DNA of 64,000 nucleotides from Primulina eburnea (GCF_022965805.1 NC_133106.1:34957913-35021912); one strand, 5' to 3'. Numbered from the stretch's first letter, positions 1-10,109 are shown. Translations and numbers: made by a program. Notes: a model not told the origin generated them from the letters alone.

Positions 1-1346
1 TTCGGATACATGGGGTCCACACTAGTCATCCAAACCAGCCTGTCTCCAAGAAAAAATAGAGAATCTAGTAATTTTATTTTTTTTATTTTAAAATTAACAA
101 AATATATATGAAATATGAAGTTCCATTTTTTGGGATGTTAAAAAACTTTCTCCAACATATAAAAAGTTAATCAATATTGAAAAATTTTAACTTTAATAAA
201 TGGATGATGAATTACCTAAAAAAATCAATGAAATGAAACTCCATGACATCTTATAATAATATCATGCTTAGAAAAACTACAATATATTTTATAAGGGTAG
301 GTCGGTCTCACGAATCTTTATCTGTGAGACGGAACAATCCTATCGTGAAACTGTACCACACAAGTTTTTCTCATTTTATAAATAATTTGCTAAGATGTAT
401 TGCTATTATGTTTCTAAATAACAGAATATGAATTTAGCCACTTATTTCGTTGGTGGAATCCAGGAGGATTAAGTTACTCTTGAGCCATTGAGAGTGAGCC
501 TCCTTGTACTAGATTTTTGAACAACGGAGCCGTGTTCAAGGTTTAATGACTTGGATTGTTTAAAAGACAAATGACTGTGGCTGTAAGTCTAGCTCAAGAT
601 ATGATCAATCAAACACAAAGATATCCCCTTAAAATCCGACGATTTTACAAAAAAAATCTAGCTACTACCACTGAGAAATAAGCATCATGACCCCTATCTC
701 CAATCAATGCTCCAAAAATCTAATGTTTGAACTTTGGAGTCAGATTGATTAGAAACGAGAAACACGATCTGCTAAGGAAGCATCTAGTTCAAAGCATTTA
801 TCAGCATTGTGCAAGCCATATGTCATAGTTAACTCGTTAACAAAACTATTCTATCGAAATTCGTGGAAGATCATCACCAATCTTGCCATTAAAATTTGCA
901 AAGATCATGACTGGTGCAAGTGTGTACTGGGGAAGAAGAGGCGCTTCTCGAAATTCCAATTTCTTTGATTCTATTTCAAAAGTACATTCAATTGATATCA
1001 ATTATTCATTTCAATACTATAAGCAAGATCCTACTGACATCAAATTAGAAACAAGTGTGGTAGAATCTTCAAGGGTTCATGTTTTGTGTAGCTCAGATTT
1101 CTACTGCTAATCGATAATAAATCGTTGTATTTGAAATCTCCTTTGGTCAAGTAAGAACTAGAGACATATATCACAAACAAGAAAATAACGCAGGCGATCG
1201 AGAAGAAAAAAATAACGTCGAACTTGTGAATGAGCAAACAATTCATCCCAATAATCATGTGATCATCTCAACAAACAATGTCCCAGCGATATTCTCTCTA
1301 ATCTAAATACCAATTTCTCACCGTAAAACCGTTTCAAGTAAGAAGC
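1..1346. other. Left-edge spacer, no supported gene
   Basis: AT-rich sequence with only short open frames and no recognisable domain. The part nearest 1346 probably includes the 3' untranslated region of the minus-strand MYB gene. A partial copy of a dispersed repeat lies at about 286-345. A 75-codon plus-strand frame at 883-1110 was considered but resembles no family I know. Confidence 0.5.
286..345 (-). repeat. Partial copy of the GTGAGACCGTCTCAC repeat family
   Basis: Read on the minus strand, this stretch carries the block CGTCTCACAGATAAAGATTC followed by GTGAGACCG. The fuller copies at 24131-24298 and 37641-37798 have the same block near one end. The other terminus is not recognisable here, so this is a truncated copy. 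Confidence 0.5.
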
Positions 1347-2315
1347 TTAACTAGTAGAGGTCCTTGAATTCCGAAAATCTTTTTTCAACTCTGTCACCCT
1401 CTTCATACAGGCTGACTTAGTTTTATCATGCAGAGAGGCAGCAATCTTCTCCCACCGCATGGGTACATCCTTTGGAAATGCCTTTAATGCATTAAGCAGA
1501 GCTAAATCATCTCCAGCACTCCATCCACTCACTTTCCCCCCTTCTTGCACATTTGTATAGATTACACCACTTCCACCATCCCCGGCCTCATCAAGAACTC
1601 GTTTATCGACAGGCTTACGATCCTTTAGAAACTTCCCAAATGAATCTTGATCACTAGCCTTCTTTACTCCCATTTCTTTAGCTTTCAATATCACACTTTC
1701 CACCGTGTGCTTTCCTTTGAACCCCTGTGCTATTGCCTCCCATCGCCCAGGTTGCCCCACTGGATGCTTTCCCATTAACTTCCTCAACGCGTCTTCATCC
1801 GTGCTACTCCACTCCCTTTCCTCGAATTTATCTTCAATCAATGACCCGAAACTATCTGTCACCTTCTTATCCGAATCTAGGGCCGACCCAAACCCATTAA
1901 CACTCGTTGATTTATAGAAGAGCCCGTCAAATAAGACGGGATCTTCACATGGTTGTTTTCTGATGGGTTTCGATGATTTTCTGGTCACTTTTTCATCAGT
2001 ATCAACTACGACCTTGGGGGTTTCCTTGATAATGGGGCCGAGCCCGACACGAATATCACCAGCGGTAAGGGAAGGAGGGGCAAAGGGCCCGAGAAGAAGG
2101 GAACATGAGAGCCACAAGATAATGGATTTCAGCGGTTCTAAATCGATGTAACGAAATGCAATGTAGAAAATGGCAATTGATAGAGGAAGGGAAACAAGAA
2201 GCGTAGGCTTGTGAATATAAGAAGAGTGAACGGATTCGGGATCGGGAGGTTGGGGCAATTGCTTCGATTGGATCATAAATCTTGGTCTGCTTTCATATTC
2301 ATCCAAGAACTCCAT
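1347..2315 (-). CDS. Membrane-anchored MYB/SANT-domain protein (maMYB-like)
   Basis: Single-exon gene of 322 residues. An N-terminal hydrophobic region (about residues 37-56 and 63-82) could form one or two membrane segments. Two SANT/MYB-like repeats follow, at about 168-215 (starting REWSSTDEDALRKL) and 264-313 (starting GWSAGDDLALLNALK), each with spaced Trp residues. This architecture matches Arabidopsis maMYB (At5g45420), an ER-membrane MYB-related protein linked to root hair growth, which has a similar length (about 309 residues from memory). The start is the first ATG of the frame and gives the MEFL(D/E)E-type N-terminus. The gene lies about 240 bp from the inverted arm that bounds the pararetrovirus and is on the same strand as the virus, so the viral promoter points towards it. 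DNA binding and membrane release are inferred from the family. Confidence 0.85.
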   Translation of the reverse strand: MEFLDEYESRPRFMIQSKQLPQPPDPESVHSSYIHKPTLLVSLPLSIAIFYIAFRYIDLEPLKSIILWLSCSLLLGPFAPPSLTAGDIRVGLGPIIKETPKVVVDTDEKVTRKSSKPIRKQPCEDPVLFDGLFYKSTSVNGFGSALDSDKKVTDSFGSLIEDKFEEREWSSTDEDALRKLMGKHPVGQPGRWEAIAQGFKGKHTVESVILKAKEMGVKKASDQDSFGKFLKDRKPVDKRVLDEAGDGGSGVIYTNVQEGGKVSGWSAGDDLALLNALKAFPKDVPMRWEKIAASLHDKTKSACMKRVTELKKDFRNSRTSTS

Positions 2316-2555
2316 GCCTGTGCGCGCAAAATCTCGTCTCTTGGTTCCTAATAACTATTAACTAAAGATAAATAGGATTTTCCAAACGGCATTTTTCAGC
2401 AATTGTGAATTATTTGGACGGGCAAAACGGGTGTTAAAATTAGGGTTAGAAATGAGATACCAGAGTTAAGGCGGTTGGGGTGCGTTTGGCCTTGTTCAGA
2501 ATGTGAAGTTTAGATCCCACACCTATGACTTAGGGGGTATTTAAATAAAAAAAAA

Positions 2556-2691
2556 GGGGATCTTGTCACAAACTCCCTGTTTCTATTCTCAACCTCCTCT
2601 TTACTCCCTATCCCATAAAAACTTTGTTTCAACTCCCCATATCCCTCAAATTTCCAAGTTTGCCCTTATATCTTTATTTTAAATAATTGAT
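2556..2691 (+). repeat. Left inverted arm flanking the pararetrovirus (136 nt)
   Basis: Begins GGGGATCTTGTCAC and ends AATTGAT. It aligns without gaps over 136 nt to the reverse complement of 10834-10969; counting by eye gives about 84 of 136 identical. It is preceded by nine A residues (2547-2555), and the opposite arm is followed by about ten A residues, which may be a target duplication or only two A tracts. It could be the terminal inverted repeat of a DNA element. Confidence 0.6.
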
Positions 2692-2960
2692 TTCTTTTTT
2701 TTGTAGTAAAAAGCTCATCATGCTTCCGTAAAATAAATTGAATCTTTTACTTTTTTGACTAGAGTACCACCGGGTTATATCCACCGTTTTTTACGAACTG
2801 CTCCTCACAGTCCAACCACACGATCGCAACCGATGGTTACTAAGCAGATTCCTTCAGCAATACTTAGCACAGCTCTAATTCGTTTCCTACCTTAGAGCGT
2901 ACAGCAAAAGATCAAATTTTTGAAAATAATACATGATAGGGGCTAAGAGCAAAGATCTCT

Positions 2961-2988
2961 TTTATTCAAACACAAACATTTATTTATT
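2961..2988 (-). terminator. Viral poly(A) signals
   Basis: The minus strand carries AATAAA at 2961-2966 and two overlapping AATAAA copies at 2979-2988, about 155-190 nt downstream of the viral TATA box. Caulimovirids place the poly(A) signal a short way downstream of the transcription start, so that it is skipped on the first pass and used on the second. The position fits that rule. Confidence 0.55.
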
Positions 2989-3142
2989 ACATATTAACCT
3001 CCTGTAGAGGAGGAGAAACTTGTTTTAGCTACTTATCGTAGCTGAACTCTTAACACACATAAAACTTGAAAGAAAATATTACAACCTTGTATGAAAGAAA
3101 TGGAGAAAATATTTGATGATCTTCACTTCCTTCTTCCGGCTT

Positions 3143-3150
3143 TATTTATA
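3143..3150 (-). promoter_or_regulatory. TATA box of the viral pregenomic (35S-type) promoter
   Basis: The minus strand reads CTTCTATAAATAAAGCC here. It lies after the last viral ORF and before the leader and poly(A) signals, the standard place for the caulimovirid pregenomic RNA promoter. Transcription would start near 3115-3120 and run towards the MYB gene at 2315. Confidence 0.6.
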
Positions 3151-3242
3151 GAAGGCTCTTTCGGATTTGAAACTCGGATTTCAAATCTTCATTAGCCTTT
3201 ACAGCTTGCTTGGGGACCATGTAGTGGTTGAAGGGTCCCTGT

Positions 3243-3443
3243 CTAGATTATTAATCTGGACATCAACTTCTCATCCTCCTTTATCTCTTTTAGATACCAT
3301 TGACGATGAGTTTCTAGGATATCGGCAGTAATTTCATCTTTTTTATACTCTTTGAAATGATTTACTAACCATTTAAGAGCTTCTGCCTCTTTCCTCTTGT
3401 ATGTTAATCTTCTTTTCAAAACTTTCAAATATACTCGATACAT
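3243..3443 (-). CDS. Small viral ORF downstream of the transactivator, unknown
   Basis: 66 codons between the transactivator-like ORF and the viral TATA box. The product is lysine-, arginine- and glutamate-rich, with short motifs such as KRRLTYKRKEAEAL and WYLKEIKEDEKL, and looks helical. I recognise no family. It may be a minor viral protein, or a chance frame in the promoter region; its charge pattern makes a coding role possible but unproven. Confidence 0.35.
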   Translation of the reverse strand: MYRVYLKVLKRRLTYKRKEAEALKWLVNHFKEYKKDEITADILETHRQWYLKEIKEDEKLMSRLII

Positions 3444-3682
3444 TTTTAAGTTTTGATTCTGGTATGTTAACTGGTTTTCATTCTGTCCTTATTTATGGAT
3501 GAATTTTTCGGGACCAGTTTTTATTGGATTCTTTTTTAGGTTGGTATCCAATGCTTGCTGACTCATCCACCATTTGTTATTGGTGGTCCATTTGTCTTTT
3601 ACCACTAATTAGTGGTTGTCTTGATTCTACCACTCACATGGTAGTGGTCCTGCTTTTTATAATGGAGGGTCACATGTCCCTT

Positions 3683-5029
3683 TTAATTTTGTCGAGGAAT
3701 CTTCGGTTTTTTGTATCCTCGAGGAATATGTGCATGTGGTCCTTCCCCACTTGTCCTTGCTTCGGTAAAATGTTTCCGATCAGATCTTGGTTTGAAACCT
3801 TTACCGAACTCTGGTTCTTTCTGTATTTGGCATTCAGAGCAGATGTTCTCCGACCATCTTCCTATGTGTGCCATATTACAGAACTTTCGGCGAGTCTCTT
3901 TGCTTGCCGGTAGCTTGCTGTTCCACAAGAGATTTCTTTTCTTTTCAAATAAATCTTCTGCGAAACTTGTTGTTTTTCCTGTCATGGTATTCAACAGGAA
4001 TGATCCGTTCACTGAATGATTGTAGAACTTGAACGGAAACTTGACTTTGTCCATCTCAGTAAGACAGACCCATAAACCCCAAGCTCTTCTGGTAGAAATG
4101 TCATCTTCAGTGATTGAAGCAACCAGGGGTGTTTCTTCTGTTGGAGGATCCTTGATAAATTTTTGGACATTTGTATCCGGCCTCCTTAGCTTGATGAAAT
4201 GAAAGGCTTCGTGAGAACCTTTCCCTGCTGGTTCTGGTGCTGCACTAAAGAAGTATAGCTCCAAAACATCTCCTCTGGACAAATAATCATTGTTTGCCCA
4301 AGTCTCGTGAATAGCTTCCTGGATCCACTTTGGTAAACCTGAGATTTCTGGAAAGCTGGGTGATGTAGTATAAACTGAGGCAAGAGCCCCAAATTCATAC
4401 CAAGCTTTAACCTCCTTGGGATATGAATTAGGTTTCATCCATACCCTTGGATATTTTCCTGAAACATCAACCCTATTTGTAGCTGGGTTAATGCCAATAC
4501 GTGTTTTTAATTTCTCCCAATTCTGCTGATAAACCTGAAATGGAGAAATTACACCTTCATTAGTATCAGCCTTAGCTTTGCCTTTGTCAATACGAGGCCT
4601 AAGGTTGATCTCTCCCTCTTCAATCCCCGAGGTGAAGGGTTGACTTGAGGACTCAAGATAAGGATCAGGAGTCTCAATTTTTGTTTCAGCCGACTCATCT
4701 CGTGATGATCCCGACTTAACACCTGTGCAAGGGGTATTTGAATCCCCCACTACAGGTATAGAGTCCTGTACTCGAAAACTCTCCATTTGAGAAACCAGTG
4801 GTCTCTCAATGCCCTGGAGGATAGGCCTTTGCGTTACAGACCATAACTGAGTATATGCCTGTAAACATCCTGTAATTCGATCAGAGACAATTCTCTCATC
4901 AGCTTGTTGTAGCCTTCCCGCAACTTCTGCGTTAACAGCTAACTTGTTGAACTCGGTTTGAAGCATTTCAAGGTGTTCCCTCAAATGCCTCTGCATCTTG
5001 ATAATAGCATCAATGTCAATGCTGTCCAT
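3683..5029 (-). CDS. Caulimovirid transactivator/viroplasmin-like protein
   Basis: 448 residues, beginning inside the last 14 nt of the polymerase ORF, so it follows Pol as ORF VI does in caulimovirids. The N-terminus is helical and probably coiled-coil (MQRHLREHLEMLQTEFNKL). A Ser/Glu-rich linker follows, then a tryptophan-rich core around residues 165-350 and a basic C-terminus with a possible zinc site (FCNMAHIGRW then CSEC). In the family this protein forms viroplasms and allows reinitiation on the polycistronic RNA. The assignment rests mainly on position, size and this layout; sequence similarity in this group is low. The frame is open throughout. Confidence 0.65.
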   Translation of the reverse strand: MDSIDIDAIIKMQRHLREHLEMLQTEFNKLAVNAEVAGRLQQADERIVSDRITGCLQAYTQLWSVTQRPILQGIERPLVSQMESFRVQDSIPVVGDSNTPCTGVKSGSSRDESAETKIETPDPYLESSSQPFTSGIEEGEINLRPRIDKGKAKADTNEGVISPFQVYQQNWEKLKTRIGINPATNRVDVSGKYPRVWMKPNSYPKEVKAWYEFGALASVYTTSPSFPEISGLPKWIQEAIHETWANNDYLSRGDVLELYFFSAAPEPAGKGSHEAFHFIKLRRPDTNVQKFIKDPPTEETPLVASITEDDISTRRAWGLWVCLTEMDKVKFPFKFYNHSVNGSFLLNTMTGKTTSFAEDLFEKKRNLLWNSKLPASKETRRKFCNMAHIGRWSENICSECQIQKEPEFGKGFKPRSDRKHFTEARTSGEGPHAHIPRGYKKPKIPRQN

Positions 5030-7052
5030 CTCTTGTTAAAAAATCTGCAAGAATATTTTCATGAGATTTTATTATCATAATATCAAAAATATAATTTTGA
5101 CATAAAGCTTGCCATCGTAATAATCTAGCCTTCTCCGGTTTAGACTCAATTCTATTCCTAAAAAAGGCTTTAACTTGAGTGTTATCAACTTTCAAAGTGA
5201 ATTTCTTTGCAAGTAAAAATAATGGCCATTTTTCAAAAGCCCTTTTTACTGCATAAAATTCCTTTTCGTTGATATGCCATCTTATGGCTTCTGCATCTGA
5301 GAATAACCCACTACAATATCTGCATGGTTGTTCTCCATCTGGTGTGAGCTTTGTTAATACTGCAGCCCACCAAGGATCACTGGCATCGGTATATAATACC
5401 AGATCATCCTCGTCTTGAGGAATAGCCATCTTTGGAAGATTTTTGCAAACCTTCTTTAAATGGATAAGTCCTTTTGTGTGTTCGTCTGTCCATATAAATC
5501 TAGCATCCTTTTTTAATAATGGACTGAACACCTTCCTGTGTTTTGCTAGGTTTTTAATAAACATCCCAGCAAAATTAACAACCCCTAAAAAACTTTGAAG
5601 TTGCTTCTTGTCTTTGAGATTTTCTGGAAAATTCTGCACTTTTTCTACTATGTGCTCTTGCAGAATTATTCCTGACTCATCGATTTCAATTCCGAGGAAT
5701 TCAATCTTTCTTGTAGCAATGACTGCTTTCTTTTCAGATAAAACCAATCCTTCTTTCTTGCAAACATTAGAGAAAATTTCCAAATGTTTAACATGTTCAT
5801 TCATATCTTTGGATGCTATTAAAACATCGTCGATGTAAACAAACATAAACTTGAAATAATCTTTGAAAAGATTATTCATCTTTCTTTGAAATATTTGGGG
5901 TGAGTTAGCCAATCCCATTGGTAATATTTCCCAAATATAATGTCCTTGAGGTGTGGAGAAAGCTGTGAATTTCTTGCTTTCTTCCTGCATCCGAATCTGA
6001 TAGAACCCAGACTTGCAATCAAATTTAGAGAATATCTTGGCATTGCGAATGCAACTAATCAAGTGTTCTCTACTAGGTATAAAATACCCATCAAACTCCA
6101 GAATCTTATTAATTTCTTGATAATTAATAACCAATCTGGGTTTTCCTCGTTTAATATCACCATGGTTTCTTACCAGAAAACCTGGACTGCTATATGGTGA
6201 CATACCTGCTTTGATTAATCCAAGGTCCAAATGTTCCTTGATTATAATCTGCATATCCCTCTGATCAATGATGTTCATTGGGATGGGTTTACAACGGACA
6301 AATTCATACTCTTTGCCTTCCTTGATCTTAAGGCAAGCCCTGAGTTGATTTCTGTCCCACCATGCCAAGGGATCTTCGTTATAATTTTCTTTGATCCTCT
6401 TCTTGACATCTTCCAGTGATACCTTAGATTCAAACTCTACTTCATTTGTGTGTAGAGTTATCTTAAGGCATTCTATATCTTCTGTTTGGAGTTCCTTATC
6501 TGCTCTTAACTGGAGCATTGTTTCTCCAAACCGTCTTGAATCCTTCATTTTTTGGTTCAGAAGTTTTCCTAAATCACCACGCTTGCTGCGAAACTGGATT
6601 GGCAATTTTCTGTAAAATGCCTCCCGAAGTCTCTGGACTATGATTTTGTGAGCACATGGTGTTGTGAATACTAATCTTCTAGTCTCATTTTCCTGTGTAT
6701 AGGATTTGAACATTTGTAGGAAATTATTTCCTAACAATATGTCAGCTCCTGTATCATGAAAATAAATTGGTGGTGTCTTTACCTTGTACCAAGGTGTTTG
6801 TCCAGCACCGCCAATCATGATTTCAGTCATCTTAATCCCTTTACATAAGATTAAGATTCTTCTGGAAAAATCTCTTCCAGCAATCTTGGGTAACTCTTCT
6901 TCCAAATTATTTGGAAAAACTCCTCGTTTTGCTGTACATATTCCAGCACCTGAATCAATATATGCAGCAAAGTATTCTGCCTTATATTGTTCATACAACA
7001 TTCCTACTGGAATGTATATGGAGAATGGACTTGTGGTCATTGGATTTTCCAC
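5016..7052 (-). CDS. Caulimovirid polyprotein: aspartic protease, reverse transcriptase, RNase H
   Basis: 678 residues, apparently intact. The protease active site is D33-S-G (YIDSGAG). The RT has a GFLVRNHGD region near 291-299, KPRLVINYQEINK near 304-316, FSKFDCKSGFYQI near 341-353, LPMGLANSPQIFQ near 377-389 and the catalytic YIDD box at 406-409. RNase H follows with D556 (LYTDAS), E597 (NEKE), D623 (VDNTQ) and D670 (ADFLTR), so all four acidic residues are kept. There is no integrase, as expected for a pararetrovirus. It starts 16 nt before the end of the movement protein ORF and overlaps the transactivator ORF by 14 nt. The product would copy pregenomic RNA into DNA and process viral precursors. 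The absence of stops in over 2 kb argues for a young insertion. Confidence 0.93.
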   Translation of the reverse strand: MENPMTTSPFSIYIPVGMLYEQYKAEYFAAYIDSGAGICTAKRGVFPNNLEEELPKIAGRDFSRRILILCKGIKMTEIMIGGAGQTPWYKVKTPPIYFHDTGADILLGNNFLQMFKSYTQENETRRLVFTTPCAHKIIVQRLREAFYRKLPIQFRSKRGDLGKLLNQKMKDSRRFGETMLQLRADKELQTEDIECLKITLHTNEVEFESKVSLEDVKKRIKENYNEDPLAWWDRNQLRACLKIKEGKEYEFVRCKPIPMNIIDQRDMQIIIKEHLDLGLIKAGMSPYSSPGFLVRNHGDIKRGKPRLVINYQEINKILEFDGYFIPSREHLISCIRNAKIFSKFDCKSGFYQIRMQEESKKFTAFSTPQGHYIWEILPMGLANSPQIFQRKMNNLFKDYFKFMFVYIDDVLIASKDMNEHVKHLEIFSNVCKKEGLVLSEKKAVIATRKIEFLGIEIDESGIILQEHIVEKVQNFPENLKDKKQLQSFLGVVNFAGMFIKNLAKHRKVFSPLLKKDARFIWTDEHTKGLIHLKKVCKNLPKMAIPQDEDDLVLYTDASDPWWAAVLTKLTPDGEQPCRYCSGLFSDAEAIRWHINEKEFYAVKRAFEKWPLFLLAKKFTLKVDNTQVKAFFRNRIESKPEKARLLRWQALCQNYIFDIMIIKSHENILADFLTRDGQH

Positions 7053-8272
7053 ATTTTATCTTCTGCCATAAACTCCATTCCATACTCTAGACGTTTCCAA
7101 GGTTTATGTTCCTCGAGAAACTCTAGCCCAAGAATCAATCGTTCTGATTCTTTTCCTGAAATTCCTTGAATATGAACCTCCAATTCTCCGATATTAATCA
7201 GTCCTTGGTAAGTTCCTATCATCGGTTGTTCCAAATAGTATATTGAATTACAAGGAAATTGATTCCTTTGTTTTGTAATATCAAATACTATTTCTACTTC
7301 CTTCCAACCTTCTGGGCATCTGAGCTTTCCTATTGTAGAAAAACTTTTCAGCTCCTGTTGGGTTTCTATGACAGGCTTTTTATCCCATCTGTAACTTGTA
7401 ATTCTATCTCCTTGAAAAGATAGTCTTCTTGGTTCCAATCTAAGACTTCGATTCCTCTGTAGAATCGGTTTGTCTTGGATCTGGATATCTGTTTCCTGTA
7501 TTAAAGGAAACTCAATTCTTTCTGGATAAATTGCCTGCGCAACTTTTCCAAATATCTCAGGGATTTCAATAAATTCGTTTCTAATAAACAACTCAGAATG
7601 ATGTGTATTAGATAGAGCATATGAAATCTGATAGGTAATAGAATATGGTCTATTGCCTTCTTTCATCAACCCTTTTTCCTTAAAATTCTGATGTAATGTT
7701 AAGGCTCGGCTGAAATCTTGATCTGCCAGGTTGTAGGCTATCCTTGGATAGATTACTCCTACAATTTTTCCTGCACAGAGGTTTCCTGAGATTGTTCCCA
7801 GTACTGAATCTTGTAGATTCCCCATTCTTTTATCGCATATGGCGATATCAATTGGTGAATCTATCCCCTCTTTGAAAGTAGCTTTTATCATAATCTGGAT
7901 TGCTCCTATATGAATCCAGGACATAGTCCTTGCTACTTCTATCTTGAGTTTTTGTAATTCCTCCTTTATTTCTTCGGAAGGAATTAACTGCATCTCCATT
8001 CTATTTCCTGTAAGTTCCATTGGGATTGCCATTTCCCTTCTAGAAACTTTATAGATTAGATGATGTTTTCTGTTTCTTAGGCCAAGACTTCCTAAAAACT
8101 TTTCTACCTGTCCTGCAGAGAAACCTTGGTATCTTTGTAAATTCGGATTTTCTCTCATGATTCTTTGAACCATGTTATGAGATATTGTTGTCTGGCTAAA
8201 AAACCCAGACAAATCTTCATGAGTTTCGTGTCGAAACACCTCGTCTTCAGTCAGATTCCGATTCTGTTCCAT
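7037..8272 (-). CDS. Caulimovirid movement protein (30K superfamily)
   Basis: 411 residues between capsid and polymerase, overlapping each (26 nt and 16 nt). The 30K-type core is around residues 75-230 and includes the Asp-containing stretch IDIAICDKRMG and a following beta-rich segment ending near the PYSITYQISYAL region. This family forms tubules through plasmodesmata for cell-to-cell spread. The N-terminus (about 1-70) is acidic then helical, and the C-terminal third has no motif I know. Placing a separate movement ORF directly after the capsid is unlike genus Caulimovirus. The frame is open from start to stop. Confidence 0.75.
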   Translation of the reverse strand: MEQNRNLTEDEVFRHETHEDLSGFFSQTTISHNMVQRIMRENPNLQRYQGFSAGQVEKFLGSLGLRNRKHHLIYKVSRREMAIPMELTGNRMEMQLIPSEEIKEELQKLKIEVARTMSWIHIGAIQIMIKATFKEGIDSPIDIAICDKRMGNLQDSVLGTISGNLCAGKIVGVIYPRIAYNLADQDFSRALTLHQNFKEKGLMKEGNRPYSITYQISYALSNTHHSELFIRNEFIEIPEIFGKVAQAIYPERIEFPLIQETDIQIQDKPILQRNRSLRLEPRRLSFQGDRITSYRWDKKPVIETQQELKSFSTIGKLRCPEGWKEVEIVFDITKQRNQFPCNSIYYLEQPMIGTYQGLINIGELEVHIQGISGKESERLILGLEFLEEHKPWKRLEYGMEFMAEDKMWKIQ

Positions 8273-9691
8273 CAGATTCTTCTTGACTTAAGACGACTTC
8301 TTCTTCTTCATATATACTTTCATCTGAGGCGATATCCTCAAATCGGTATACTTGAATAAGATCTTGGTAATAAACTGCTTCTTCAATATCCAGAGTAAGA
8401 TCAAAACGTTTAATACCTCTTTTCTCATTCTCTGGACAATTGGTCGAGATATGACCTCTTGCTCCACATGTCCAGCAATTACAATCCTTGAAACTTTCAT
8501 TGGCTCTAGTATGAGCTCTTCTGAAAGTTTTCTTTGTAGGTGTTCTTCCCGTGCTTTGAGATGAGCTCGATGCTTGGGATGATATCCTACTTCTTGATGG
8601 TCCGCTTCTTTGTCCAGATTTATAAGATCTGGCTTTCTGTCTAGACCATACGGTTCTTGGTTTCCAAGAACTTCTTCCCCTTCGTGCATAAGGATGAGTC
8701 CTAAAACTTTTCCTTTTATGCTTCTGTGGTTTACTTCCAATAATTGTTGGAAGATCATTTTCCTTACAACACAAAGGAGTTCTTTTGTTGATACCCCTTA
8801 GTCGTTTGTAATTCTTTTGTAATGCTGCCATGTGGCACCATTCTGCTAATTTCCCTTTAAGGAAAGAGGCTCTTCTTGCCAATGTATCTGGATTACTAGG
8901 TACGTATTCCCTTATGAGCATTTCTCTCCAAGGGCTCGGCATTTTTGCGAAGAAAAGCTGCATAGCTATATCTTCTTCGACTCCTGAATTCCATCTATAT
9001 TTGGTGAATAACATAATGTATTCATCTACCAAACATATATCATGTAATTCAAGACTATACAGAGCTTGAGTATATTTTTTCTTCTTCTCTGTATCTTGAC
9101 TGTTGAAATAGTCTACCCCTATAAATGTGCTTTGAATAGGGTAGCCATCCTTCCAGCGATCTCACTAAGAGATTCCCCAACTAGGACTGACTCTTTCATG
9201 TCTGCTGAAGTCATGTCCCAAGCAATTTTTACTGATCCCATAAGACTCATTTCCAAAAGTTTAATGAATCCTTCTTTGTTGAGATCAAGTGTTCCTGCTG
9301 CAATTCTCATAGCAGATGTCCAATCGTCTATGAGATCTTCTCTGTTTTTGAAGTCCAATACATCAAGGTTAAGCATAACCCCGTAAAGATGTATAGGGTC
9401 TAAAACAGTTTTCCCATAGGGTGTTTGGTGCAAAGGAATTTGAGTTCTCCTTGCCCTTGTTCCCGCTGGGTGTGATCCTCCACCGGTATGGAAATCAGTT
9501 TGAGATTCTCTCATATTTACATTATGAGATCCCATACTTTCCCTTGGTGGTTCCTGGGAAGATGACCAGGTTATTGCAGGTGGTGTTTCACCTACTGCTG
9601 TATTCATCTTTAGATCTACTACTTTGAGATTTGCGAAAGATTCCGCAAGCTCTTGTAGATCCTCCAAACCAATCCTTTCTAAAGTTGTCAT
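8247..9691 (-). pseudogene. Caulimovirid capsid protein gene, broken by one frame change
   Basis: The first part (9119-9691, 190 residues) starts at an ATG that shares one base with the preceding stop (TGATG). It ends at a TAG at 9119-9121. An adjacent frame is open across that point and continues to a stop at 8247. The second part carries a very basic stretch (about residues 100-175 counting from 9032) and a zinc knuckle Cys-x2-Cys-x4-His-x4-Cys (CWTCGARGHISTNC), the RNA-binding mark of caulimovirid capsid proteins. Combined length would be near 480 residues, as usual for the family. A one-base change of frame near 9120 is the only clear lesion seen in the viral coding region. No separate ATG is obvious for the second part, which argues against two natural ORFs. 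Confidence 0.75.
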
Positions 9692-10062
9692 CAGCTCAAT
9701 TTCTTTTCTGAGACAGACTTGATTAGATTGATCATCTTTTCTTCTTCAGTTAAAGGTTTTGACACCACTCTGGCCTTCCCTTGTTGATGTAACAATGGTT
9801 CGGTACCAAAAGATGGTGGTAACCAGCCTCCTGAAGTTCTTCTACTAGAACTTGGTTGTTGTTCTAGTTTCTGTATTCTTGTTTGAATATCCTTTAAGAT
9901 TTCAAGAATTTCTTCTTGTTTTTCTAGGACCTTTTCAATCCTTTGAGGTACATAATATAGCATATTGCCATAATTTTGTACCGTTTTCTGTATTTCTCTA
10001 AGATCCAGAGAGAGCTTAGAGGAGTCTGGTACTATATCCAGAAATTTATTATTCTGAATCAT
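9691..10062 (-). CDS. Virion-associated-protein-like ORF (VAP, coiled coil)
   Basis: 123 residues. A heptad-patterned segment around residues 35-70 (IEKVLEKQEEILEILKDIQ) is followed by a Ser/Pro/Gly linker and a lysine-rich tail (KPLTEEEKMINLIKSV). This is the layout of caulimovirus ORF III (about 129 residues: coiled coil, then a nucleic-acid-binding C-terminus), which binds virions. It lies directly before the capsid gene and its stop overlaps the capsid start, again as in Caulimovirus. The call rests on size, layout and position, not on clear sequence identity. Confidence 0.55.
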   Translation of the reverse strand: MIQNNKFLDIVPDSSKLSLDLREIQKTVQNYGNMLYYVPQRIEKVLEKQEEILEILKDIQTRIQKLEQQPSSSRRTSGGWLPPSFGTEPLLHQQGKARVVSKPLTEEEKMINLIKSVSEKKLS

Positions 10063-10109
10063 AAATTTTTACCTGAGGGTGCTGTTGCTTCCCTTCGTAG
10101 ATCTTTTGT

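Noticed and set aside
883..1110. 75-codon plus-strand frame at the left edge
   Set aside because: No family resemblance and no splice or promoter context; probably chance.
8288..8758. 156-codon minus-strand frame
   Set aside because: Lies in another frame of the capsid gene; the zinc knuckle is in the capsid frame.
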